Assembly: GCF_029227915.1 (NCBI RefSeq)
Contig: NC_079882.1
Span: 15,760,501-15,824,500, forward strand
Length of the DNA stretch: 64,000 bases
DNA from: Hydractinia symbiolongicarpus
Lineage: Eukaryota > Cnidaria > Hydrozoa > Anthoathecata > Hydractiniidae
Direction: 5' to 3'
Below the pieces are notes generated by a model that did no database searches, was not told the origin of the DNA, and saw only the letters and a program-made list of their open reading frames with translations. This document shows positions 49,501-63,300 of the stretch, one piece after another. The position numbers and the translations under genes are program-made. How positions within the stretch are numbered: the stretch's first letter is position 1; each line of letters opens with the position of its first letter.

Positions 49501-51602
49501 AATGGTAACCTGCGCAGGCAGATGGAACCACGTGATTTACCTGTGAGGCCTTTATTAGACTGCAAAAGGCCATATTACAGCCTTTATAGGACCTTGCACG
49601 TAGTTAAGAGTGTTGTAAAGCAACGGCGCCAATGAAAACGACTTGGGACGTTGTAGCGCATTGAGACTGTAAGGACTAGGCCAATGGTAACCTGCGCAGA
49701 CAGGTTAAACCACGTGATTTACGTGTGAGGACTTTATTAGACTGCAAAAGGCCATATTACAGCCTTTATAGGACTGTGCACGTAGTTAAGAGTGTCTTAA
49801 GTCAACGGCGCTAATGAAAACGACTTGAGACGTTGTAGCACATTGAGACTGGAAGGACTAAGCCAATGGAAACCTGCGCAGGCAGATGGAACCATGTGAT
49901 TTACGTGTGAGGCCTTTATTAGACTGCAAAAGGCCATAATACAGCCTTTATAGGACTGTGGACGTAATTAAGAGTGTTCTAAGGCAACTTCGCTAATGAA
50001 AACGACTTGGGACGTTGTAGCACATTGAGACTGGAAGGACTAGGCCAATGGTGACCTGCGCAGACCGGTGAAACCACGTGATTTACGTGTGAGGCCTTTA
50101 TTAGACTGCAAAAGGCCATATTACAGCCTTTATGGGACTGTGCACGTAGTTAAGAGTGTTGTAAAGCAACGGCGCCAATGAAAACGACTTGGGACGTTTT
50201 AGCGCATTGAGACTGTAAGGACTAGGCCAATGGTAACCTGCGCAGACAGGTGAAACCACGTGATTTACGTGTGAGGCCTTTATTAGACTGCAAAAGGCCA
50301 TATTACAGCCTTTATAGGACTGTGCACGCAGTTAAGAGTGTTGTAAAGCAACGGCGCCAATAAAAACGAATTGGGACGTTGTAGCGTATTGAGACTGTAA
50401 GGACCAGGCCAATGGTAACCTGCGCAGACAGGTGAAACCACGTGATTTACGTGTGAGACCTTTATTAGACTGCAAAAGGCCATATTATAGCTTTTATAGG
50501 ACTGTGCACGTAGATAAGAGTGTTCTAAGGCAACTTCGCCAATGAAAACGACTTGGGACGTTGTAGCACATTGAGACTGGAAGGAATAGGCCAATGGAAA
50601 CCTGTGCAGGCAGATGGAACCACGTGATTTACGTGTGAGGACTTTATTAGACTGCAAAAGGCCATATTACAGCCTTTATAGGACTGTGCACGTAGTTAAG
50701 AGTGTTGTAAAGCAACGGCGCAAATGAAAACGACTTGGGACGTTGTAGCGCATTGAGACTGTAAGGACTAGGCCAATGGTAACCTGCGCAGATAGGTGAA
50801 ACCACGTGATTTACGTATGAAGCCTTTACTAGACTGCAAAAGGCCAAATTACAGCCTTTATAGGACTGTGCACGTAGTTAAGAGTGTCTTAAGGCAACGG
50901 CGCTAATGAAAACGACTTGAGACGTTGTAGCACATTGACACTGGAAGGAATAGGCCAATGGAAACCTGCACAGGCAAATGGAACCACGTGATTTACGTGT
51001 GAGGCCTTTATTAGACTGCAAAAGGCCATATTACAGCCTTTATAGGACTGTGCACGTAGTTAAGAGTGTTTTAAGGCAACTTCGCTAATGAAAACGACTT
51101 GGAAGTTTGTAGCGCATTGAGACTGGAAGGACTAGGTCAATGGTGACCTGCGCAGACCGGTGAAACCACGTGATTAACCTGTGAGGCCTTTATTAGACTG
51201 CAAAGGGCCATATTACAGCCTTTATAGGACTGTGCACGTAGTTAAGAGTGTTCTAAGGCAACTTCGCCAATGAAAACGACTTGGGACGTTATAGTGCATT
51301 GTGACTGGAAGGAATAGTCAAATGGTAACCTGCGCAGGCAGATGGAACCATGTGATTTACGTGTGAGGCCTTTATTAGACTGCAAAAGGCCATATTACAG
51401 CCTTTATAGGACTGTGCACGTAGTTAAGAGTGTTGTAAAGCAACGGCGCCAATGAAAACGACTTGGGACGTTGTAGCGCATTGAGACTGTAAGGACTAGG
51501 CCAATGGTAACCTGCGCAGACAGGTTAAACCACGTGATTTACGTGTGAGGACTTTATTAGACTGCAAAAGGCCATATTACAGCCTTTATAGGACTGTGCA
51601 CG
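46537..51602 (+). repeat. HOR block B2 (copy of B1)
   Basis: The match to B1 runs until 51,602, where B1 continues GTAGTTAAGAGTGTC and this copy continues GCAGTTAAGAGTGTT. Differences noticed are sparse (for example GTGACTGG near 51,301, GTAATTAAG near 49,965, GGAACAACG near 49,162). The last two are shared with B3 and B4 but not B1, so those copies descend from B2. Confidence 0.75.
47745..48112 (+). repeat. Adjacent 183-bp and 185-bp monomers
   Basis: The first monomer (47,745-47,927) gains one base in AAAAGGGCC; the second (47,928-48,112) has the +3 GTAAGAGTTAAGAG form. The pair recurs near 46,090-46,470, 52,290-52,670, 56,660-57,040 and 61,760-62,140. Because 183 is divisible by three, the minus-strand open frame runs on for a second lap here, which explains the 128-codon frames at these places. 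Confidence 0.85.
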
Positions 51603-52284
51603 CAGTTAAGAGTGTTGTAAAGCAACGGCGCCAATAAAAACGAATTGGGACGTTGTAGCGTATTGAGACTGTAAGGACCAGGCCAATGGTAACCTGCGCA
51701 GACAGGTGAAACCACGTGATTTACGTGTGAGACCTTTATTAGACTGCAAAAGGCCATATTATAGCTTTTATAGGACTGTGCACGTAGATAAGAGTGTTCT
51801 AAGGCAACTTCGCCAATGAAAACGACTTGGGACGTTGTAGCACATTGAGACTGGAAGGAATAGGCCAATGGAAACCTGTGCAGGCAGATGGAACCACGTG
51901 ATTTACGTGTGAGGACTTTATTAGACTGCAAAAGGCCATATTACAGCCTTTATAGGACTGTGCACGTAGTTAAGAGTGTCTTAAGGCAACGGCGCTAATG
52001 AAAACGACTTGAGACGTTGTAGCACATTGACACTGGAAGGAATAGGCCAATGGAAACCTGCACAGGCAAATGGAACCACGTGATTTACGTGTGAGGCCTT
52101 TATTAGACTGCAAAAGGCCATATTACAGCCTTTATAGGACTGTGCACGTAGTTAAGAGTGTTCTAAGGCAACTTCGCTAATGAAAACGACTTGGAAGTTT
52201 GTAGCGCATTGAGACTGGAAGGACTAGGTCAATGGTGACCTGCGCAGACCGGTGAAACCACGTGATTAACCTGTGAGGCCTTTA
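51603..52284 (+). repeat. Step-back copies of 50.3-51.2 kb
   Basis: From 51,557 the sequence repeats 50,283 (offset 1,274, seven monomers), switching near 51,975 to offset 1,092 (six monomers) and near 52,280 to the 47,732 sequence (offset 4,553). One monomer is therefore missing near 51,975. The copy of this region at 60,846-61,755 still has it. Confidence 0.7.
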
Positions 52285-55200
52285 TTAGACCGCAAAAGGC
52301 CAAATTACAGCCTTTATAGGACTGTGCACGTAGTTAAGAGTGTTGTAAGGCAACGGCGCTAATGAAAACGACTTGGGACGTTGTAGCGTATTGAAATTGG
52401 AAGGACTAGGCCAATGGTAACCTGCGCAGACCGGTGAAACCACGTGATTTACGTGTGAGGCCTTTATTAGACTGCAAAAGGGCCATATTACAGCCTTTAT
52501 AGGACTGTGCACGTAAGAGTTAAGAGTGTTGTAAAGCAATGGCGCTAATGAAAACGACTTGGGACGTTGTAGCGCATTGAGACTGTAAGGACTAGACCAA
52601 TGGTAACCTGCGCAGACAGGTGAAACAACGTGATTTACGTGTGAGGCCTTTATTAGACTGCAAAAGGCCATATTACAGCCTTTATAGGACTGTGCACGTA
52701 GTTAAGAGTGTTGTAAAGCAATGGCGCCAATGAAAACGACTTGGGACGTTGTAGCGCATTGAGACTGTAAGGACTAGGCCAATGGTAACCTGCGCTGACA
52801 GGTGAAACTACGTGATTTACGTGTGAGGCCTTTATTAGACTACAAAAGGCCATATTACAGCCTTTATAGGACTGTGCACGTAGTTAAGAGTGTTGTAAAG
52901 CAACGGCGCCATTGAAAACGACTTGGGACGTTGTAGCGTATTGAGACTGTAAGGACTAGGCCAATGGTAACCTGCGCAGACAGGTGAAACCACGTGATTT
53001 ACGTGTGAGGCCTTTATTAGACTGCAAAACGCCATATTATTGCTTTTATAGGACTGTGCACGTAGTTAAGAGTGTTCTAAGGCAACTTCGCCAATGAAAA
53101 CGACTTGGGACGTTGTAGCACATTGAGACTGGAAGGACTAGGCCATTGGAAACCTGCACAGGCAAATGGAACCACGTGATTTACGTGTGAGGCCTTTATT
53201 AGACTGCAAAAGGCCATAATACAGCCTTTATAGGACTAGGACGTAGTTAAGAGTGTTCTAAGGCAACTTCGCTAATGAAAACGACTTGGGACGTTGTAGC
53301 GCATTGAGACTGGAAGGACTAGGCCAATGGTAACCTGCGCAGACCGGTGAAACCACGTGATTTACGTGTGAGGCCTTTATTAGACTGCAAAGGGCCATAT
53401 TACAGCCTTTATAGGACTGTGCACGTAGTTAAGAGTGTTGTAAGGCAACAGCGATAATGAAAACGACTTGAGATGTTGTAGCGCATTTAGACTGGAAGGA
53501 ATAGTCCAATGGTAACCTGCGCAGACCGATGAAACCACGTGATTAACGTGTGAGGCCTTTATTAGACTGCAAAAGGCCAAATTACAGCCTTTATAGGACT
53601 GTGCACGTAGTTAAGAGTGTTGTAAGGCAACGGCGCTATTGAAAACCACTTGGAACGTTGTAGTGCTTGGAGACTGGAAGGAATGGTCCAATGGAAACCT
53701 GCACAGGCAAATGGAACAACGTGATTTACGTGTGAGGCCTTTATTAGACTGCAAAAGGCCATAATACAGCCTTTATAGGACTGTGGACGTAGTTAAGAGT
53801 GTTCTAAGGCAACTTCGCTAATGAAAACGACTATGGACGTTGTAGCACATTGAGACTGGAAGGACTAGGTCAATGGTGACCTGCGCAGACCTGTGAAACC
53901 ACGTGATTAACCTGTGAGGCCTTTATTAGACTGCAAAGGGCCATATTACAGCCTTTATAGGACTGTGCACGTAGTTAAGAGTGTTCTAAGGCAACTTCGC
54001 CAATGAAAACGACTTGGGACGTTGTAGTGCATTGAGACTGGAAGGAATAGTCAAATGGTAACCTGCGCAGGCAGATGGAACCACGTGATTTACCTGTGAG
54101 GCCTTTATTAGACTGCAAAAGGCCATATTACAGCCTTTATAGGACCTTGCACGTAGTTAAGAGTGTTGTAAAGCAACGGCGCCAATGAAAACGACTTGGG
54201 ACGTTGTAGCGCATTGAGACTGTAAGGACTAGGCCAATGGTAACCTGCGCAGACAGGTTAAACCACGTGATTTACGTGTAAGGACTTTATTAGACTGCAA
54301 AAGGCCATATTACAGCCTTTATAGGACTGTGCACGTAGTTAAGAGTGTCTTAAGTCAACGGCGCTAATGAAAACGACTTGAGACGTTGTAGCACATTGAG
54401 ACTGGAAGGACTAAGCCAATGGAAACCTGCGCAGGCAGATGGAACCATGTGATTTACGTGTGAGGCCTTTATTAGACTGCAAAAGGCCATAATACAGCCT
54501 TTATAGGACTGTGGACGTAATTAAGAGTGTTCTAAGGCAAATTCGCTAATGAAAACGACTTGGGACGTTGTAGCACATTGAGACTGGAAGGACTAGGCCA
54601 ATGGTGACCTGCGCAGACCGGTGAAACCACGTGATTTACGTGTGAGGCCTTTATTAGACTGCAAAAGGCCATATTACAGCCTTTATGGGACTGTGCACGT
54701 AGTTAAGAGTGTTGTAAAGCAACGGCGCCAATGAAAACGACTTGGGACGTTTTAGCGCATTGAGACTGTAAGGACTAGGCCAATGGTAACCTGCGCAGAC
54801 AGGTGAAACCACGTGATTTACGTGTGAGGCCTTTATTAGACTGCAAAAGGCCATATTACAGCCTTTATAGGACTGTGCACGCAGTTAAGAGTGTTGTAAA
54901 GCAACGGCGCCAATAAAAACGAATTGGGACGTTGTAGCGTATTGAGACTGTAAGGACCAGGCCAATGGTAACCTGCGCAGACAGGTGAAACCACGTGATT
55001 TACGTGTGAGACCTTTATTAGACTGCAAAAGGCCATATTATAGCTTTTATAGGACTGTGCACGTAGATAAGAGTGTTCTAAGGCAACTTCGCCAATGAAA
55101 ACGACTTGGGACGTTGTAGCACATTGAGACTGGAAGGAATAGGCCAATGGAAACCTGTGCAGGCAGATGGAACCACGTGATTTACGTGTGAGGACTTTAT

Positions 55201-55334
55201 TAGACTGCAAAAGGCCATATTACAGCCTTTATAGGACTGTGCACGTAGTTAAGAGTGTTGTAAAGCAACGGCGCAAATGAAAACGACTTGGGACGTTGTA
55301 GCGCATTGAGACTGTAAGGACTAGGCCAATGGAA
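52285..55334 (+). repeat. HOR block B3 (copy of 47,732 to about 50,781, offset 4,553)
   Basis: The offset is 25 monomers plus 3. Private changes shared only with the copy at 61.7-64.0 kb include AAAGGGCC near 53,390, GCTATTGAAAACC near 53,636 and GTGTAAGGAC near 54,278. The block ends inside a monomer between 55,310 and 55,332. Confidence 0.75.
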
Positions 55335-57344
55335 ACCTGCACAGGCAAATGGAACCACGTGATTTACGTGTGAGGCCTTTATTAGACTGCAAAAGGCCAT
55401 ATTACAGCCTTTATAGGACTGTGCACGTAATTAAGAGTGTTGTAAAGCAACAGCGCTAATGAAAACGACTTGGAAGTTTGTAGCGCATTGAGACTGGAAC
55501 GACTAGTCCAATGGTAACCTGCACAGGCAGATGGAACCACGTGATTTACGTGTGAGGCCTCTATTAGACTGCAAAAGGCCAAATTACAGCCTTTATAGGA
55601 CTGTGCACGTAGTTAAGAGAGTTCTAAGGCAACTTCGCCAATGAAAACGACTTGGGACGTTGTAGCGCATTGAGACTGGAAGGACTAGGTCAATGGTGAC
55701 CTGCGCAGGCATGTGAAACCACGTGATTTACGTGTGAAGCCTTTATTAGACTGCAAAAGGCCATATTACAGCCTTTATAGGACTGTGCACGTAGTTAAGA
55801 GTGTTGTAAAGCAACGGCGCCAATGAAAACGACTTGGGACGTTGTAGCGCATTGAGACTGGAAGGACTAGGCCAATGGTAACCTACGCAGACAGGTGAAA
55901 CCACGTGATTTACGTGTGAGGCCTTTATTAGACTGCAAAATGCCATATTACAGCCTTTATAGGACTGTGCACGTAGTTAAGAGTGTTGTAAAGCAACAGC
56001 GCTAATGAAAACGACTTGGGAGGTTGTAGCGCATTGAGACTGCAACGACTAGTCCAATGGTAACCTGCACAGGCAGATGGAACCACGTGATTTACGTGTG
56101 AGGCCTTTATTAGACTGCAAAAGACCAAATTACAGCCTTTATAGGACTGTGCACGTAGTTAAGAGTGTTGTAAGGCAACGGCGCTAATGAAAACGACTTG
56201 GGACGTTGTAGCGCATTGAGACTGTAAGGACTAGGCCAATGGTAACCTACGCAGACAGGTGAAACCACGTGATTTACGTGTGAGGCCTTTATTAGACTGC
56301 AAAAGGCCATATTACAGCCTTTATAGGACTATGCACGTAGTTAAGAGTGTTCTAAGGCAACTTCGCCAATGAAAACGACTTGGCACGTTGTAGTGCATTG
56401 AGACTGGAAGGAATAGTCAAATGGTAACCTGCGCAGGCAGATGGAACCATGTGATTTACGTGTGAGGCCTTTATTAGACTGCAAAAGGCCATATTACAGC
56501 CTTTATAGGACTGTGCACGTAGTTAAGAGTGTTGTAAAGCAATGGCGCTAATGAAAACGACTTGGGACGTTGTAGCACATGGAGACTGGAAGGACTAGAC
56601 CAATGGTAACCTGCGCAGACAGGTGAAACTACGTGATTTACGTGTGAGGCCTTTATTAGACTGCAAAAGGCCAAATTACAGCCTTTATAGGACTGTGCAC
56701 GTAGTTAAGAGTGTTGTAAGGCAACGGCGCTAATGAAAACGACTTGGGACGTTGTAGCGTATTGAAATTGGAAGGACTAGGCCACAGGTAACCTGCGCAG
56801 ACCGGTGAAACCACGTGATTTACGTGTGAGGCCTTTATTAGACTGCAAAAGGGCCATATTACAGCCTTTATAGGACTGTGCACGTAAGAGTTAAGAGTGT
56901 TGTAAAGCAATGGCGCCAATGAAAACGACTTGGGACGTTGTAGCACATTGAGACTGGAAGGATTACGCCAATGGTAACCTGCGCAGGCATGTGAAACCAC
57001 GTGATTTACGTGTGAAGCCTTTATTAGACTGCAAAAGGCCATATTACAGCCTTTATAGGACTGTGCACGTAGTTAAGAGTGTTGTAAAGCAACGGCGCCA
57101 ATGAAAACGACTTGGGACGTTGTAGCGCATTGAGACCTGGAAGGACTAGGCCAATGGTAACCTGCGCAGACAGGTGAAACCACGTGATTTACGTGTGAGG
57201 CCTTTATTAGACTGCAAAAGGCCATATTACAGCCTTTATAGGACTGTGCACGTAGTTAAGAGTGTTGTAAAGCAACAGCGCTAATGAAAACGACTTGGGA
57301 GGTTGTAGCGCATTGAGACTGCAACGACTAGTCCAATGGTAACC
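55335..57344 (+). repeat. Copy of about 44,768-46,777 (offset 10,567)
   Basis: The order of the GGAACGACTAGTCC, GAGAGTTCT, AATGCC, GACTGCAACGAC, CTTGGCACG and GGCCACAGG monomers is kept. It ends in a chimeric monomer near 57,340, where GACTGCAACGACTAGTCC is joined to CTGCGCAGACAGG and AACAACGTG. Confidence 0.7.
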
Positions 57345-60300
57345 TGCGCAGACAGGTGAAACAACGTGATTTACGTGTGAGGCCTTTATTAGACTGCAAA
57401 AGGCCATATTACAGCCTTTATAGGACTGTGCACGTAGTTAAGAGTGTTGTAAAGCAATGGCGCCAATGAAAACGACTTGGGACGTTGTAGCGCATTGAGA
57501 CTGTAAGGACTAGGCCAATGGTAACCTGCGCTGACAGGTGAAACTACGTGATTTACGTGTGAGGCCTTTATTAGACTACAAAAGGCCATATTACAGCCTT
57601 TATAGGACTGTGCACGTAGTTAAGAGTGTTGTAAAGCAACGGCGCCATTGAAAACGACTTGGGACGTTGTAGCGTATTGAGACTGTAAGGACTAGGCCAA
57701 TGGTAACCTGCGCAGACAGGTGAAACCACGTGATTTACGTGTGAGGCCTTTATTAGACTGCAAAACGCCATATTATTGCTTTTATAGGACTGTGCACGTA
57801 GTTAAGAGTGTTCTAAGGCAACTTCGCCAATGAAAACGACTTGGGACGTTGTAGCACATTGAGACTGGAAGGACTAGGCCATTGGAAACCTGCACAGGCA
57901 AATGGAACCACGTGATTTACGTGTGAGGCCTTTATTAGACTGCAAAAGGCCATAATACAGCCTTTATAGGACTAGGACGTAGTTAAGAGTGTTCTAAGGC
58001 AACTTCGCTAATGAAAACGACTTGGGACGTTGTAGCGCATTGAGACTGGAAGGACTAGGCCAATGGTAACCTGCGCAGACCGGTGAAACCACGTGATTTA
58101 CGTGTGAGGCCTTTATTAGACTGCAAAAGGCCATATTACAGCCTTTATAGGACTGTGCACGTAGTTAAGAGTGTTGTAAGGCAACAGCGATAATGAAAAC
58201 GACTTGAGATGTTGTAGCGCATTTAGACTGGAAGGAATAGTCCAATGGTAACCTGCGCAGACCGATGAAACCACGTGATTAACGTGTGAGGCCTTTATTA
58301 GACTGCAAAAGGCCAAATTACAGCCTTTATAGGACTGTGCACGTAGTTAAGAGTGTTGTAAGGCAACGGCGCTAATGAAAACCACTTGGAACGTTGTAGT
58401 GCTTGGAGACTGGAAGGAAAGGTCCAATGGAAACCTGCACAGGCAAATGGAACAACGTGATTTACGTGTGAGGCCTTTATTAGACTGCAAAAGGCCATAA
58501 TACAGCCTTTATAGGACTGTGGACGTAGTTAAGAGTGTTCTAAGGCAACTTCGCTAATGAAAACGACTATGGACGTTGTAGCACATTGAGACTGGAAGGA
58601 CTAGGTCAATGGTGACCTGCGCAGACCTGTGAAACCACGTGATTAACCTGTGAGGCCTTTATTAGACTGCAAAGGGCCATATTACAGCCTTTATAGGACT
58701 GTGCACGTAGTTAAGAGTGTTCTAAGGCAACTTCGCCAATGAAAACGACTTGGGACGTTGTAGTGCATTGAGACTGGAAGGAATAGTCAAATGGTAACCT
58801 GCGCAGGCAGATGGAACCACGTGATTTACCTGTGAGGCCTTTATTAGACTGCAAAAGGCCATATTACAGCCTTTATAGGACCTTGCACGTAGTTAAGAGT
58901 GTTGTAAAGCAACGGCGCCAATGAAAACGACTTGGGACGTTGTAGCGCATTGAGACTGTAAGGACTAGGCCAATGGTAACCTGCGCAGACAGGTTAAACC
59001 ACGTGATTTACGTGTGAGGACTTTATTAGACTGCAAAAGGCCATATTACAGCCTTTATAGGACTGTGCACGTAGTTAAGAGTGTCTTAAGTCAACGGCGC
59101 TAATGAAAACGACTTGAGACGTTGTAGCACATTGAGACTGGAAGGACTAAGCCAATGGAAACCTGCGCAGGCAGATGGAACCATGTGATTTACGTGTGAG
59201 GCCTTTATTAGACTGCAAAAGGCCATAATACAGCCTTTATAGGACTGTGGACGTAATTAAGAGTGTTCTAAGGCAACTTCGCTAATGAAAACGACTTGGG
59301 ACGTTGTAGCACATTGAGACTGGAAGGACTAGGCCAATGGTGACCTGCGCAGACCGGTGAAACCACGTGATTTACGTGTGAGGCCTTTATTAGACTGCAA
59401 AAGGCCATATTACAGCCTTTATGGGACTGTGCACGTAGTTAAGAGTGTTGTAAAGCAACGGCGCCAATGAAAACGACTTGGGACGTTTTAGCGCATTGAG
59501 ACTGTAAGGACTAGGCCAATGGTAACCTGCGCAGACAGGTGAAACCACGTGATTTACGTGTGAGGCCTTTATTAGACTGCAAAAGGCCATATTACAGCCT
59601 TTATAGGACTGTGCACGCAGTTAAGAGTGTTGTAAAGCAACGGCGCCAATAAAAACGAATTGGGACGTTGTAGCGTATTGAGACTGTAAGGACCAGGCCA
59701 ATGGTAACCTGCGCAGACAGGTGAAACCACGTGATTTACGTGTGAGACCTTTATTAGACTGCAAAAGGCCATATTATAGCTTTTATAGGACTGTGCACGT
59801 AGATAAGAGTGTTCTAAGGCAACTTCGCCAATGAAAACGACTTGGGACGTTGTAGCACATTGAGACTGGAAGGAATAGGCCAATGGAAACCTGTGCAGGC
59901 AGATGGAACCACGTGATTTACGTGTGAGGACTTTATTAGACTGCAAAAGGCCATATTACAGCCTTTATAGGACTGTGCACGTAGTTAAGAGTGTTGTAAA
60001 GCAACGGCGCAAATGAAAACGACTTGGGACGTTGTAGCGCATTGAGACTGTAAGGACTAGGCCAATGGTAACCTGCGCAGATAGGTGAAACCACGTGATT
60101 TACGTATGAAGCCTTTACTAGACTGCAAAAGGCCAAATTACAGCCTTTATAGGACTGTGCACGTAGTTAAGAGTGTCTTAAGGCAACGGCGCTAATGAAA
60201 ACGACTTGAGACGTTGTAGCACATTGACACTGGAAGGAATAGGCCAATGGAAACCTGCACAGGCAAATGGAACCACGTGATTTACGTGTGAGGCCTTTAT

Positions 60301-63300
60301 TAGACTGCAAAAGGCCATATTACAGCCTTTATAGGACTGTGCACGTAGTTAAGAGTGTTTTAAGGCAACTTCGCTAATGAAAACGACTTGGAAGTTTGTA
60401 GCGCATTGAGACTGGAAGGACTAGGTCAATGGTGACCTGCGCAGACCGGTGAAACCACGTGATTAACCTGTGAGGCCTTTATTAGACTGCAAAGGGCCAT
60501 ATTACAGCCTTTATAGGACTGTGCACGTAGTTAAGAGTGTTCTAAGGCAACTTCGCCAATGAAAACGACTTGGGACGTTATAGTGCATTGAGACTGGAAG
60601 GAATAGTCAAATGGTAACCTGCGCAGGCAGATGGAACCATGTGATTTACGTGTGAGGCCTTTATTAGACTGCAAAAGGCCATATTACAGCCTTTATAGGA
60701 CTGTGCACGTAGTTAAGAGTGTTGTAAAGCAACGGCGCCAATGAAAACGACTTGGGACGTTGTAGCGCATTGAGACTGTAAGGACTAGGCCAATGGTAAC
60801 CTGCGCAGACAGGTTAAACCACGTGATTTACGTGTGAGGACTTTATTAGACTGCAAAAGGCCATATTACAGCCTTTATAGGACTGTGCACGCAGTTAAGA
60901 GTGTTGTAAAGCAACGGCGCCAATAAAAACGAATTGGGACGTTGTAGCGTATTGAGACTGTAAGGACCAGGCCAATGGTAACCTGCGCAGACAGGTGAAA
61001 CCACGTGATTTACGTGTGAGACCTTTATTAGACTGCAAAAGGCCATATTATAGCTTTTATAGGACTGTGCACGTAGATAAGAGTGTTCTAAGGCAACTTC
61101 GCCAATGAAAACGACTTGGGACGTTGTAGCACATTGAGACTGGAAGGAATAGGCCAATGGAAACCTGTGCAGGCAGATGGAACCACGTGATTTACGTGTG
61201 AGGACTTTATTAGACTGCAAAAGGCCATATTACAGCCTTTATAGGACTGTGCACGTAGTTAAGAGTGTTGTAAAGCAACGGCGCAAATGAAAACGACTTG
61301 GGACGTTGTAGCGCATTGAGACTGTAAGGACTAGGCCAATGGTAACCTGCGCAGATAGGTGAAACCACGTGATTTACGTATGAAGCCTTTACTAGACTGC
61401 AAAAGGCCAAATTACAGCCTTTATAGGACTGTGCACGTAGTTAAGAGTGTCTTAAGGCAACGGCGCTAATGAAAACGACTTGAGACGTTGTAGCACATTG
61501 ACACTGGAAGGAATAGGCCAATGGAAACCTGCACAGGCAAATGGAACCACGTGATTTACGTGTGAGGCCTTTATTAGACTGCAAAAGGCCATATTACAGC
61601 CTTTATAGGACTGTGCACGTAGTTAAGAGTGTTCTAAGGCAACTTCGCTAATGAAAACGACTTGGAAGTTTGTAGCGCATTGAGACTGGAAGGACTAGGT
61701 CAATGGTGACCTGCGCAGACCGGTGAAACCACGTGATTAACCTGTGAGGCCTTTATTAGACCGCAAAAGGCCAAATTACAGCCTTTATAGGACTGTGCAC
61801 GTAGTTAAGAGTGTTGTAAGGCAACGGCGCTAATGAAAACGACTTGGGACGTTGTAGCGTATTGAAATTGGAAGGACTAGGCCAATGGTAACCTGCGCAG
61901 ACCGGTGAAACCACGTGATTTACGTGTGAGGCCTTTATTAGACTGCAAAAGGGCCATATTACAGCCTTTATAGGACTGTGCACGTAAGAGTTAAGAGTGT
62001 TGTAAAGCAATGGCGCTAATGAAAACGACTTGGGACGTTGTAGCGCATTGAGACTGTAAGGACTAGACCAATGGTAACCTGCGCAGACAGGTGAAACAAC
62101 GTGATTTACGTGTGAGGCCTTTATTAGACTGCAAAAGGCCATATTACAGCCTTTATAGGACTGTGCACGTAGTTAAGAGTGTTGTAAAGCAATGGCGCCA
62201 ATGAAAACGACTTGGGACGTTGTAGCGCATTGAGACTGTAAGGACTAGGCCAATGGTAACCTGCGCTGACAGGTGAAACTACGTGATTTACGTGTGAGGC
62301 CTTTATTAGACTACAAAAGGCCATATTACAGCCTTTATAGGACTGTGCACGTAGTTAAGAGTGTTGTAAAGCAACGGCGCCATTGAAAACGACTTGGGAC
62401 GTTGTAGCGTATTGAGACTGTAAGGACTAGGCCAATGGTAACCTGCGCAGACAGGTGAAACCACGTGATTTACGTGTGAGGCCTTTATTAGACTGCAAAA
62501 CGCCATATTATTGCTTTTATAGGACTGTGCACGTAGTTAAGAGTGTTCTAAGGCAACTTCGCCAATGAAAACGACTTGGGACGTTGTAGCACATTGAGAC
62601 TGGAAGGACTAGGCCATTGGAAACCTGCACAGGCAAATGGAACCACGTGATTTACGTGTGAGGCCTTTATTAGACTGCAAAAGGCCATAATACAGCCTTT
62701 ATAGGACTAGGACGTAGTTAAGAGTGTTCTAAGGCAACTTCGCTAATGAAAACGACTTGGGACGTTGTAGCGCATTGAGACTGGAAGGACTAGGCCAATG
62801 GTAACCTGCGCAGACCGGTGAAACCACGTGATTTACGTGTGAGGCCTTTATTAGACTGCAAAGGGCCATATTACAGCCTTTATAGGACTGTGCACGTAGT
62901 TAAGAGTGTTGTAAGGCAACAGCGATAATGAAAACGACTTGAGATGTTGTAGCGCATTTAGACTGGAAGGAATAGTCCAATGGTAACCTGCGCAGACCGA
63001 TGAAACCACGTGATTAACGTGTGAGGCCTTTATTAGACTGCAAAAGGCCAAATTACAGCCTTTATAGGACTGTGCACGTAGTTAAGAGTGTTGTAAGGCA
63101 ACGGCGCTATTGAAAACCACTTGGAACGTTGTAGTGCTTGGAGACTGGAAGGAATGGTCCAATGGAAACCTGCACAGGCAAATGGAACAACGTGATTTAC
63201 GTGTGAGGCCTTTATTAGACTGCAAAAGGCCATAATACAGCCTTTATAGGACTGTGGACGTAGTTAAGAGTGTTCTAAGGCAACTTCGCTAATGAAAACG